This document shows, piece by piece, positions 10,991-20,119 of a stretch of 64,000 bases of DNA (its first letter is position 1; each line of letters begins with the position of its first letter). The notes under the pieces are model-generated. The model had not been told where the DNA came from, made no database searches, and was given only the letters and a program-made list of their open reading frames with translations. The position numbers were made by a program, and so were the translations under genes. The stretch covers positions 72,037,573-72,101,572 of the forward strand of contig CM060986.1 of assembly GCA_030765065.1 (NCBI GenBank), written 5' to 3'. Source of the DNA: Deroplatys truncata. Its lineage: Eukaryota; Arthropoda; Insecta; Mantodea; Mantidae.

Positions 10991-11646
10991 TTAGATTTTT
11001 TAGCTCTTACTAACGTTCTACCTGCAGCTTTTGCTTCCGAAGGACTTGTACGTCCTCTGTCAGTCCGCAACGGCCAAATTGTATCCTGCCTTTTCTAGAC
11101 AGGATGATGAAGGAAAATGTATGTGTGACTTGGAGCGCACACAGCTCAGCAGTTTACCGCAAAGCACGTCCTCTCACCACAGAACTCCATTAACTGCACT
11201 CCGGGGCCAAAGACCAAGGCCTCCTGAACGCAACAACGGCATGTGCCATGACACAATATGCTGCCATTTAAACATCACTTTCAAGATTTTGTCTATCTGT
11301 GGTTAGATCATCGTTAACCACAAGCGAAAGTAATCTAAATTAAATAAATGTTATCACTGCTTCAACACTAGCGCGATACTTCTGAGATTATACATTAATT
11401 TTACTAGTGGTGTTCATCACAGTATTAAATAAAAGATCAACTGTCATTTATGGCAAGATACTGGTAAACATTTTAAATTCTATGCATTTTGTCACTTGTC
11501 AATGGCAGTAAAATTCAGCATCTATTATTTTCTTTAAGTAATAATCAAAACGATGTAAGTAATGTTAAACTTTCAGGAATAAAGCTCGACTGAAGCTGAC
11601 ATGGTCAACTCATATAGACAGTATATGTACCAAACCTCCAAGTGTT
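10991..11646. other. Unassigned sequence
   Basis: No gene or recognised repeat. The segment 11030-11250 is less AT-rich than its surroundings, but its open frames have no family character. Confidence 0.4.
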
Positions 11647-12540
11647 TTTACTTTCTCTACTACGTATAGTAAATAGGGGAAGTATTGTATTCTACCCAAA
11701 AATTCGATACCGAGATTTCACCGGAAATATATGTTTTGAGACCCCCTGAATCCAAAAAATAGCATTTTTGGAAACATGTCCGTGTGTGTGTCTGTGAACA
11801 GCATAACTCAGAAACGAACAGTCGGATAAACACCAAACTTGGTATTTAGATTCAGTATCTTCCAGAGATGGGACATGAAGGTTTTCAAGAAAATCCCCCC
11901 GCCCCAGATTACCCTTTACATGGAACATTTTTCGAAAATTTTAATTTTCTCAAAACTGGCTCCAACGATTTTGATTAAAATACCATATGTTTAAGATATT
12001 TTCATGACAAATAAAATGTATATCTTGAATTTTCTGGGAATGTCTCCAAAAGTATTCTTCATTGTGAACGACTTTTGCATAACTGGTAAACCATAAGAGA
12101 GACACAATTTTACTACACAAAAAATGTAGATCGCGTTAAAATACACAATTTATGTCATATACATTTTTTGTTGTTGAGTGAACCATTTTCGAGACATTGC
12201 TTGTTATTCCCTTCAATTTTTCAATACTTATTTTCTCAAATGGGAATTCGTTATTCATGTTTTTTGTCTTGGATATGCAAAGAGTATTAATCTGTGGCAA
12301 AGAGAATGGTGTTGCACCTAGCAACCAACTATTAAGAGATATGTATGTGCTTAAAGGCTACTGTATTTCTATATTACCCTTGTAAATATATATTCCCCTT
12401 ACATCTACAAGAAAATTAGCAATAAATAGAGTCTGCAAACGTTTATCTCGATTGACATGAAGTAGGTGGAGAATAAGCGTTTGTAAAAATAGTTTGTACA
12501 AGAGTAGAGTAAGTCATGTGAGTGTAACACATCAGATTTG
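11647..12540 (+). repeat. R family repeat, near full length (~894 bp)
   Basis: One of three best copies (others 40535-41432 and 49680-50565). It starts ACTTTCTCTACTACGTATAG and ends GAGTAGAGTAAGTCATGTGA then GTGTAACACATCAG. The start motif ACTTTCTCTACT recurs inverted near the 3' end (AGTAGAGTAAGT here, AGTAGAGAAAGT in other copies), giving a short near-terminal inverted repeat. No transposase, reverse transcriptase or tRNA-like promoter is visible. A minus-strand frame (11692-11928) shares KYQVWCLSDCSFLSYAVHR with the other two best copies. The family class is unknown to me. Confidence 0.85.
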
Positions 12541-12603
12541 TTTCCATATACCTCGCCTTTAATGATCTTTAATGGTCATACTTTTGGGACGCATTGTCTA
12601 TCG

Positions 12604-12832
12604 GCAATGGTGTTAACCCGTATAGCAATGTCATTGGACTTCTAGTATTTCTTTGGGTTTATAGATTAGACCACTCACACAATCACACCCTTATTCATAC
12701 TTCCAGACTCTGGGGAGGATAAGAAATATCTTGACTACAGATAAATTCCCACCCCCAGCCTGGAATCTACCCAAAACCCCTCGCACAACAGGCAAGCACT
12801 CTACCGACTGAGCTACGGGGCAGTCCAACTTT
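12604..12832 (-). mobile_element. SINE-D copy with tRNA-like head
   Basis: On the minus strand it begins GCCCCGTAGCTCAGTCGGTA (A box like a real tRNA), carries a decayed B-box region, then TCCCCAGAGTCTGGAAGTAT and a body ending GTTAACACCATTGCCG. It matches 9294-9525. The head resembles a tRNA but is fused to a SINE body, so it is not a tRNA gene. Confidence 0.8.
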
Positions 12833-12852
12833 CAAGTGTTGTTTACTTAGAC

Positions 12853-13007
12853 CAAGGGTGGCGAAAATGACTTCCTTCCGCGAGTCACCAAATATGCAAC
12901 ACGCACTGCATCACTCAGCAGCATGTGAAAAACAAACGGACGGTTGCAGAGAGGGAACGGTGCCTGCGAGTCAAAATAACTCGCGAGTCACATTTTCGCC
13001 ACCTCTG
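12853..13007. mobile_element. hAT-type MITE, 155 bp, perfect 8-bp target duplication
   Basis: Flanked on both sides by ACTTAGAC (12845-12852 and 13008-13015), the 8-bp duplication expected of hAT elements. Terminal inverted repeats: left CAAGGGTGGCGAAAATG, right on the other strand CAGAGGTGGCGAAAATG (two mismatches). Subterminal CGCGAGTC blocks are also inverted. It has no coding capacity, so it needs a hAT transposase from elsewhere. Confidence 0.93.
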
Positions 13008-13015
13008 ACTTAGAC

Positions 13016-13955
13016 AATTAAAAATATTATTCCTAAGGAATACTTAAAGCATGAATATTATGCATTTTTTCACAGTGTGCTAACATATGGTATTTGCATC
13101 TAGGGCAATAGTCCTAGCATATCCAAAGTATTTAAATTACAAATATGGCTTTATGTATATTTAAAGCAACAGTCTATGATGCAAACCCTTGTTTGTAGGC
13201 GAGAATATTTTATCGTTTGCCAATGTTTATATTTATTATTGCCAGTAGAATCCAGATGCATAATTATTATTCTACAAGAAATAACCATTTACTTATGGAA
13301 CATTCTATCAGATTGACAAAATTACAAATTTGTTTGATCAAATGGATGTGTCTGTTCATCAAACTTCCTCAGAGGGAAAGCTTGTTAAGTTTAACAATTT
13401 TAAGCATGGTTGCTCCAAAATCCGTTTCATGATGTTAATTGAGTATTTTGAATATTGTGTTAATATTTTAACCTATTTTAAACTGTTTTTGTGTGATGTC
13501 ATATGCTGCATTCATAAAACAGCAATATGTATAGGTGTTTTCAATGCATTCCAATTATTTTGTACTATTTTAATGACAACATCCATAACATCATACCTAA
13601 TGTTTATGAAGTTTTATAGAGATTAAAACCTAGCAGGACCCGCAGCTTCTCTTGTATTATTCCGTTAACTGTTGAGAACGTTAAATCAGACCTGAAAAGC
13701 CCAATGCGACGACCGGAACTCGTACCATGGATTCTCAACATGCCATGCCGATGCTCTCTCTCGCATAAAAATGTTTCTCATAGCATTCAGGTTTACCCGA
13801 AAACCTTCAAGTCGTTTTCAGATATTGAGATATGTCTAAAGCCCACCTGTAATGTTGCAAGAATATCAGATTTTCTGATTGTATGTTTATGGTTATCAGG
13901 AAGCGGAGGAAGATTTCAGACTTAAGTGTACAATCGCCATTTGTGCTTCTGAAAA
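13016..13955. other. Unassigned AT-rich sequence
   Basis: No gene or repeat recognised. A 98-codon open frame at 13330-13626 is hydrophobic but has no recognisable motif. Confidence 0.45.
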
Positions 13956-13959
13956 CTTT

Positions 13960-14940
13960 CAGGAGGAAGGGGTGAAGCGAAGACAAGGAGGGCAACCAGG
14001 GCGGCAGGCTTGGACACAAGCGGGGTCCCTAACGCTTCCAGATATTATATCCTGACGCCGGCGGACCCCCTCTTCCCATAGAGAGGTCTATCTGAGGTCT
14101 CGTCCCAAGTTCATTTTAAACATCTTTCTGGCTGGCATAATCGAGAAACTCGCTTAATACTTGCTATACCTGATAATAACAAATTCTATTCATCATTCAC
14201 CGTAGCATTAGCTCGTCTTTGGATTTCCCTGCCGGATGACATAAGGGACTATCGGCACGTTATGCAGTTCAAAGGAAAATTATGGCATACTTTTATAGTC
14301 CAACCTAATCAGCTGGTGTATTACAGTGATAAATAAAATTCCTTTATTATTACTATTCTTTTATGTAATAACAACTAATATTTCAGACTTAAATATTAAA
14401 CCATTTAGAGTGTTGCTTTACCTATATTAATATTCCACTTAAAAGCATTTTTGTTAAGATATTTTCTTTCTTCGTTTTAATATCTTTGTGTGATCTGTGT
14501 ATGTTTATACTTTTATTGTGTTGTATTGTATTACATGTTTCTTTTCTTAATGTTCATATTTTTGTTAGAACTTTGTATATTTGTTTTATTATGTTGTATT
14601 GCATTGTATCGTATTTTCTGTTAGACTGGAAGAGAAGGTCTCATGGCCTTAACTCATACCAGGGTAAATAAATTAAACAAACCGCCATACCCCTCAGCCG
14701 CCGTCCACTCGCCTGATCCTTCGAACCTGAAACATGATAACGAAATTAAATGTCAGAAATTTGGGGACAGAAAAATTCGGGGCATTATATAATACACCCC
14801 AGCATTCGCCTACCACCAGGAAAAACGCGAAAAAACTCGAAATCAGAGTGACTGACCCAATGGGAATCGAACCAGGTACCTTCCGAATGCGCGCCTCGTA
14901 AGTTCCCGCCGAGTTAACTACTATTGCGGATAATTGGTAC
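13960..14940 (-). mobile_element. SINE-C copy split by a LINE tail
   Basis: The two outer parts (13960-14062 and 14690-14940) rejoin into one minus-strand SINE-C. The right part carries the head and B box (GGTTCGATTCCCATT near 14860-14875) and the body block GGTAGGCGAATGCTGGGGTG. The left part carries the shared 3' block containing GTTAGGGACCC (read on the minus strand). The middle 14063-14689 is a LINE 3' end. Confidence 0.65.
14063..14689 (+). mobile_element. LINE 3' end (Jockey/CR1-like), 5'-truncated
   Basis: Near 14185-14330 it reads FYSSFTVALARLWISLPDDI then RDYRHVMQFKGKLWHTF. This is the familiar end of Jockey/CR1-type reverse transcriptase proteins (...LWNSLPxxIRxxxSxxxFKxxL). The 3' untranslated part ends with a TGGAAGAGAAGGTCTCATGG block, where insect LINE tails often read ...AAGGC..ATGGCCTTAACTC, and then AAATAAATTAAAC. 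Truncation to the last ~600 bases is typical of aborted target-primed reverse transcription. Confidence 0.65.
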
Positions 14941-15582
14941 TAATAAGTTCAGAAATCGATTTAATAATGAACATAGATGAATGACACTGTGTTCTATTTG
15001 TGAAATAACAGTGATAACCAAACATGACACAGTCACGACTGCTCATCTGAAGAACTTCCAGTTCAGCAGTGTTCAGAAAGTATTTCCTGTAATTGTCCAC
15101 ATCTCGGGTCCACTGAACATCAGAAGTTGACGTCAGAGAAACCCAAATAAGCGTGTGATGATTATGTGTTATTTTCATCCTTTCTCCTCATTACACGGTC
15201 ACGTCCTTGCTCTTATAGGCTGTATAAACGTGTATCTGTTTACTTTTCTGCGTGTCAGGGCTTTCTATATTTCGCTAAATCTTCCATGTCTTTGAAGCAC
15301 ACTTTTCTCTGTCAATTTTGTATAATCCTTGAGGAACGACAGTTTGATACATAAAGAATAGCAGGAGTAGGCACATACTAGTAGTTACAGATGTTTAAAA
15401 GTGACGCTGACACACCTCTGACCAAAACGGCTCCCAAGAGTACGATTTTCTTTTAATCAGCGTACGCAAATTCAGCTGTAGCGATTTACAATACTAATTC
15501 AAAGTCCATGACAAAAGTATATTCAATCTTATGAGTAACACCTAAAGGCCTTCCTGGTTCTCGTAAACCTTTATGGGCAAGG
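14941..15582. other. Unassigned sequence
   Basis: No family-like frame or repeat. It ends at the target duplication of the SINE-B. Confidence 0.45.
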
Positions 15583-15593
15583 CTTTTTATGTC

Positions 15594-15868
15594 GTCCTCC
15601 GTGGTGTAGTGGTTACCATGCTAACCTCTAGTTCCCAAGGTCGCGGGTTCAAACCCGGCGGAGGGCGTAAAAATCCTTAGCATGGTTTCCTTTGGAAGGA
15701 AAGTAAAGCCGGTGGTCCTGAGTCGTAGATTTACGGCACGTAAAAGAACCTCAAGCCTGATAAAGAGGCCTCTGAGCAAAATTACCGGTCTTTCACGCCC
15801 AATATAGAATGGGGCCCTAAGGACCACAGAAGTTAAAGAGTGTCCATAAATAAAACTAAAAAAAAAAA
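15594..15868 (+). mobile_element. SINE-B, full length with target duplication
   Basis: The tRNA-derived head runs GTCCTCCGTGGTGTAGTGGT (A box) to B box GGGTTCAAACCC at 15644-15655. The body includes GGTGGTCCTGAGTCGTAG and CACGCCCAATATAGAATG and ends in an A-rich tail. Target duplications CTTTTTATGTC (15583-15593) and CTTTTTATATC (15869-15879) differ at one base. Other copies: 36363-36657, 37126-37415, 53025-53262. Confidence 0.9.
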
Positions 15869-15879
15869 CTTTTTATATC

Positions 15880-16589
15880 ATGAAAATAGTAACTCGTGCG
15901 GTAAATCAAGTTACATCACGGGAATCTTTCGGATACATAACACCCATTTTTGAGTTTTCTTCCGAATACCGCGAATGTTGATATACGAACGAATGTTTGT
16001 TATAAAAATTGTTACGAGAGTGAAAGTCGAGAAATACTTATCTAACGACAACAAGTCGAGTTTTAAAGCTCAATTAAATTACCTGAGAAAAATTATAAGC
16101 AAGAGGTGGAATTTGGTAAGATAATTACAATGCAACAGCGATGCCACTTTTTCACTATTAGTATAATTTGTATTGTTCGGCGTTGATCTTGAAATCTTAC
16201 CATTTTTACAGTTTGCACCAACCACCAACAGTGAAGAGGAAAATGCATGAGAATAGGCTTCCTAGATCCCTAGTCCAAAGGAATATAGAAATTAAAAATG
16301 AATGAAGGAGAAAAAGAATGTGCGAGGCGGAACGGTCATTATGCCCATTCAGTGAAGTGAAGAAGAACAAAATACACCTACATTGAAAATGAATTTCCTT
16401 TCAAACTTTCCAATTGTGAAATGACTTGTACGTGAATTTTAGCTTTCGTGCAGCATCCTGAAATCCTCCTGGCCGAATCCTTTAGCCATTTTCAACACCG
16501 GCTCTAATGATAAGAAAATTGCTTCTCTTGACTTCAGCGAACTTAGTGACTGCATGTGCGAAATTTTCAGCGAGAGAATACTCCCAATG
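15880..16589. other. Unassigned sequence
   Basis: No gene or repeat recognised between the SINE-B and the mariner. Confidence 0.45.
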
Positions 16590-16591
16590 TA

Positions 16592-17880
16592 TGAGGGGCC
16601 TTCAAATGAAACCTGGTCACTGCATCTAACTTTGCATTATACGTAAGGTGGCACCACGTAATTGCGTGTATGGTGGCACCATCTATTGGTAGAACGACTG
16701 CAGCGTGCGCAACGTTTGACGTTGCATAGCGACAGTGTGGTTTCACGTCGAAGAGAGGGTGGTCACACAAGTTATCGTCCACTACAGAACATGAAGGCGA
16801 GTAAGCAGGAACGACGAGGAGTGATTCGATTTTTAGCGGCAGAGGGAGTTGGAGGCCGTGAAATGTAACGAGGACGAAGCCTGTGTACGGTGAGTACAGT
16901 CTGTGTCGTTCAAGTGTGGTGGAATGGCGCAAAAGATTCCTTGAGGGGCGCGAGTTACTGGAAGATGATGCTCGTCCTGTACAGGCTCATCGTGTCATCA
17001 CACCTGAAATGATTGTGGAAGTGAATGCTTTAGTTTTGGGCAACCGCAGAATCACCGTGGACGAGATCCATCGGTTACTGGGTATTAGCGTGGGCACCAT
17101 TCACACCATAATGCATCAACACTTGAAATTTCGAAAAGTTTGTGCGCAGTGGGTTCCCCACCAACTGACCGCCAAACAGCGCAATACTCAAATGGCGCTG
17201 TCTATGAGTCATCTGCAACGTTATCATGAGGAGGAATACGGCTTTCTGTCGCATATTGTCGCTGGTGACGAAACATGGTGTCACCATTTTGAACCAGAAA
17301 GCAAACGTCAGATCAAGCAGCGGAAACATGCGACTTCACCACCTCCAAAGAAAACAACAGTTCTGGTAAGATCATGATGTCCATTTTTTACCACAAGGGT
17401 CCACTGCTGTCGAGTTCCTGGAACAGGGAACCGCCATCAACGCCCAGCGTTATCAAGCCACTTTACAGAACCTTAGACGAGCCATCAAGTTGAAACGCCC
17501 AGACATGTTGTCCAATGGCATTATTCTCCTGCATGATAATGCTCGCCCACACACTGCCATGAAGACGACATTGCAGCAGTTTCGATGGGAAACGCTGGAA
17601 CATCCACCGTACAGTCCAGATCTTTCACCGTATGACTTTCATGTTTATGGACCTTTAAAACAAGCTATTCGCGGACGTCGATTCACAACGGACGACGAAG
17701 TGTGTGAATGGGTCCAGACCTGGATCCGACAGCAGCCTACTAGCTTCTTCAAAGATGGAATCGACCGGCTAGTGACGTAATGGGATAAATGTGCCAACAG
17801 TTTTGGCGAGTATTTTTGAGTTAATAAAATCGTTACCGTTACTTTACACAAGTGACCGGGTTTCATTTGAATGACCCTTA
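16592..17880 (+). mobile_element. Mariner transposon, near full length (1289 bp)
   Basis: TA flanks both ends (16590-16591, 17881-17882). The 30-bp terminal inverted repeats differ at four positions (left TGAGGGGCCTTCAAATGAAA; right, read inverted, TAAGGGTCATTCAAATGAAA). Length and layout match classic ~1.3-kb mariners: one transposase gene between short repeats. The gene is broken (next entry), so the copy is non-autonomous but could still be bound by a related transposase. Confidence 0.93.
16791..17780 (+). pseudogene. Mariner transposase with at least three frameshifts
   Basis: A cut-and-paste transposase. The start MKASKQERRGVIRFLAAEG (helix-turn-helix) begins at 16791 and meets a stop at 16866. 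The next frame (to ~17360) carries the second DNA-binding helix region (RITVDEIHRLLGISVGTIHT) and GDETW with the first catalytic aspartate. A third frame (17361-17408) has MSIFYHKGP. The fourth (17409-17780) has HDNARPHTA with the second aspartate and PPYSPDLSPYDFHV with the third. I count 32 residues between these two aspartates, where mariners usually have 34, so two codons may be lost. The frame ends DGIDRLVT and TAA. Frames change near 16866, 17355 and 17408. Confidence 0.9.
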
Positions 17881-17882
17881 TA

Positions 17883-18305
17883 TTATAAACAAGAAAGTTA
17901 AATCTTCAAGAAGGCTTATCTTTACTAAGTTCCACACACTGGTGGACCGGAAGACATATTCCATGGCTCATATCTCTCTGAAAGTTTCATCTGCTTTTGT
18001 ATGAAAACACTTTATTTAGGAGCACTTGGTTGTTGCTTATGTTAAAATCAGTGCATTTTCGAGAAAAGCAACTTTGAATGAAAGTTTCATCGTTTGAAGC
18101 GGGTGGAAAAACTTTTCTATCTGTTGTTCATTTGAAGTTATCAAGGTAACTTTAAGGTTAACTTGTTTTGCTTTTTGTTTTATAAGAATCCAAATCCTTT
18201 TATCAATTACTTTGCACAAAAACGAATAATATTTTTAGGGAATATTGTTTTAATCACTCTCTTATCTTTTTCAAAATATTTAAATAAACTGGTAAAAAAA
18301 AAATT
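17883..18305. other. Unassigned sequence
   Basis: AT-rich, nothing recognised. Confidence 0.45.
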
Positions 18306-18449
18306 CAGACAAGCCGTGTGAAGGACAAGGTTGGATAGATAGAATCATATCGTGCCGGCATGTAGCCATTGTAGCTCAGTTGGTTAGAGCAAATGGACAG
18401 AAACTTGAAGACTCGTATTTCAATCTGATTCCACCTTTCCAACCTTGTC

Positions 18450-18450
<1 letters not shown>
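18306..18450 (+). mobile_element. SINE-E fragment with inverted ends
   Basis: A tRNA-like core (GTAGCTCAGTTGGTTAGAGC, a good A box, 18371-18390; decayed B box) lies between inverted arms. The left arm 18324-18346 begins GACAAGGTTGGATAG and the right arm 18426-18449 ends TTTCCAACCTTGTC. Related copies are at 19795-20060, 42045-42285 and 48516-48889. The core is too diverged and embedded to be a tRNA gene. Confidence 0.6.

Positions 18451-18486
<36 letters not shown>
18450..18486. repeat. (TA)n microsatellite, mariner landing site
   Basis: About 18 TA units ending exactly at the left end of the next mariner. Mariners insert at TA, so this tract offered many targets. Confidence 0.9.
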
Positions 18487-18489
<3 letters not shown>

Positions 18490-19778
18490 GCGGATCGAAA
18501 AGTAACGCACAATAATCTTTTTACAAAAAAAAGTTTAATAGTTAAAACAACAACAAAAAATCACACTTACACCTTTTACCTACTTTTCGACATAGTCACC
18601 AAGTTTCTCAACACATTTCTCCCATCGTGATACCAGTTTCAATGTGCCCTGTTCGTAGAAGTCCGTTTCCTTGGAGTGTAGCCAACTGCGGACTGCTGAT
18701 TTCACTTCCGCATCTATCGCAAAGCGTTAGCCGGCCAGGAATTTCTTCATGGGACCAAACAGATGAAATTCCGACGGTGCAAGGTCCGGACTGTATGGTG
18801 GATGCTGGAGCACCTACCAACCAAATGTGGTGATTTTCTGACGAACAGCAGCAGCAATAGGGGTGATCATTGTCATGAAGAATTTTGACATCGTCAGCAT
18901 TCATGTTGTGGCGTTTGTCACGAAGGGCACGACGCAACTTCACCAAAGTTTTCATGTAGGCTGCAGCATTCGCAGTGGTCCCGAGTTCAGCAACGTCTAC
19001 CAATACAACACCATGCATATCCCAGAACATCTCCACAAGCACTTTCCTAGCAGATTGAGTCACTTTGAATTTTTTCTTCACTGGGGAACCAGCATATTTC
19101 CACTCCATACTGCCTACTTGGTTTCGGGCGTGTAGCGGCATGTCCACGACTCATCACCAGTGACGATTCCTTTCAGAAAGTCATGCCCTTCTGCGGTATA
19201 CCCCGTTAGCAGGTCATCATTCGCTGGCCCTTGTGGTTGTCTGTCAGGTTCTTAGGCACCCAGCGAGCACTAACTTAACGAAATGTCAACGTGTCATGAA
19301 CAATATCGTACACTGCACCATAGGAAATGTTGAACTGTTGCGATAAGGTTCGCAGTTGACACGCCGGTCGTTCAAAATTGCCGCCTCAATGTCTGACATT
19401 CTGCGGGGTTGCAGCTGTTACCGGCCTCCGGGAGCGTGGCGAATCACTAAGGTTTACACGGCCCTCTAGGAAGAATGCACACCACCTGGAGACATTGCTA
19501 CAGTCCATACAATTATCCCCATACACGCCACGCATGTCCGTGGGAACATCACTCGCTTCTTGCCCTTTGGCCCACAAATATCGAACCACACCTCTCTGCT
19601 CTTTACACGTGGTCGACAGTAACATGCGCACCATTTTTGTTGCGTAGTTCACGTTTATCTCGCTGGAGCTGCGCATGAAACAAAAATACCATCTGTAGTG
19701 AAAACTTCATACTGTATCTGTGTGAAATTGCAACATTCCAGAAAAAAATATTGTGCGTTACTTTTCGATCCGCGCACG
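18485..19778 (-). mobile_element. Mariner transposon, near full length (~1.29 kb)
   Basis: The inverted ends share GCGGATCGAAAAGTAACGCA (left from 18490; right at 19753-19772 read inverted). The outermost bases differ. TA is present at both edges (18485-18486 and 19779-19780), although the left edge lies in a TA repeat and could shift by a unit or two. The transposase gene is on the minus strand. Confidence 0.88.
18580..19676 (-). pseudogene. Mariner transposase, broken, third catalytic residue E
   Basis: A different mariner lineage from 16592-17880. The protein opens MRSSSEINVNYATKMV at 19676, with an EQRGVVRYLWAKGQEASDV helix-turn-helix start. The first catalytic aspartate is in VTGDESW (~19165). 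The second region reads HDNDHPY, where the family has HDNARPH. The third region reads PPYSPDLAPSEFHLFGPM: a glutamate stands where mariners normally have aspartate. A stop (LAG then stop then RFAIDAEV) and several frameshifts follow, and the frame finishes SRWEKCVEKLGDYVEK with a TAG at 18580-18582. Inactive. Confidence 0.88.
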
Positions 19779-19794
19779 TAACTCTTGCGAAAAA

Positions 19795-20060
19795 CAGTTA
19801 ATTAACATTGATTGACCTAATAGTTGGTTAAACTATGAAGCTCGGGACTTAAATTGTAAGTCGTCATTGGCATATGTCATCCCGAAATGATTTTGGGATC
19901 TCCTTGTGGTTTACCGGAAAAAATGCCAGCTAGATAGGGAATTTAATGAGGGGCCGGCATGGTAGCTCAATTGGATAGAGCATCCGGAAGGAAGCTGGAA
20001 GATTCATGGTTCAAATTCCAGCTATAACATTGAATTTTTCGCCTAATTTTATCATTACAT
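19795..20060 (+). mobile_element. SINE-E copy
   Basis: Starts near TTAATTAACATTGATTGACC and contains GGACTTAAATTGTAAGTCGT and CTCCTTGTGGTTTACCGG. It then has a tRNA-like head GGTAGCTCAATTGGATAGAG (19969-19988) and a B-box-like GGTTCAAATTCC. The same blocks occur in reverse at 48516-48800. In this family the tRNA-like part is downstream of the other blocks. Confidence 0.75.
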
Positions 20061-20119
20061 AAAATGTTTAAGAAATTAATTCACTTTGAAAGTCTCAAGT
20101 TTAATTATGCTACATGCTT

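Noticed and set aside
10624-11070. 148-codon minus-strand frame
   Set aside because: It is mostly SINE-A sequence and crosses the SINE target duplication.
12750-12832. tRNA gene
   Set aside because: The head resembles a tRNA, but it is fused to a SINE body repeated at 9294-9525 and has a damaged T arm.
13330-13626. Hydrophobic 98-codon frame as a membrane protein
   Set aside because: AT-rich sequence naturally translates to Phe, Ile and Leu. No signal or family motif, and no splice signals tied to it.
18360-18440. tRNA gene
   Set aside because: Only the A-box part fits. It is embedded in a SINE-E with inverted ends and lacks a good acceptor stem.
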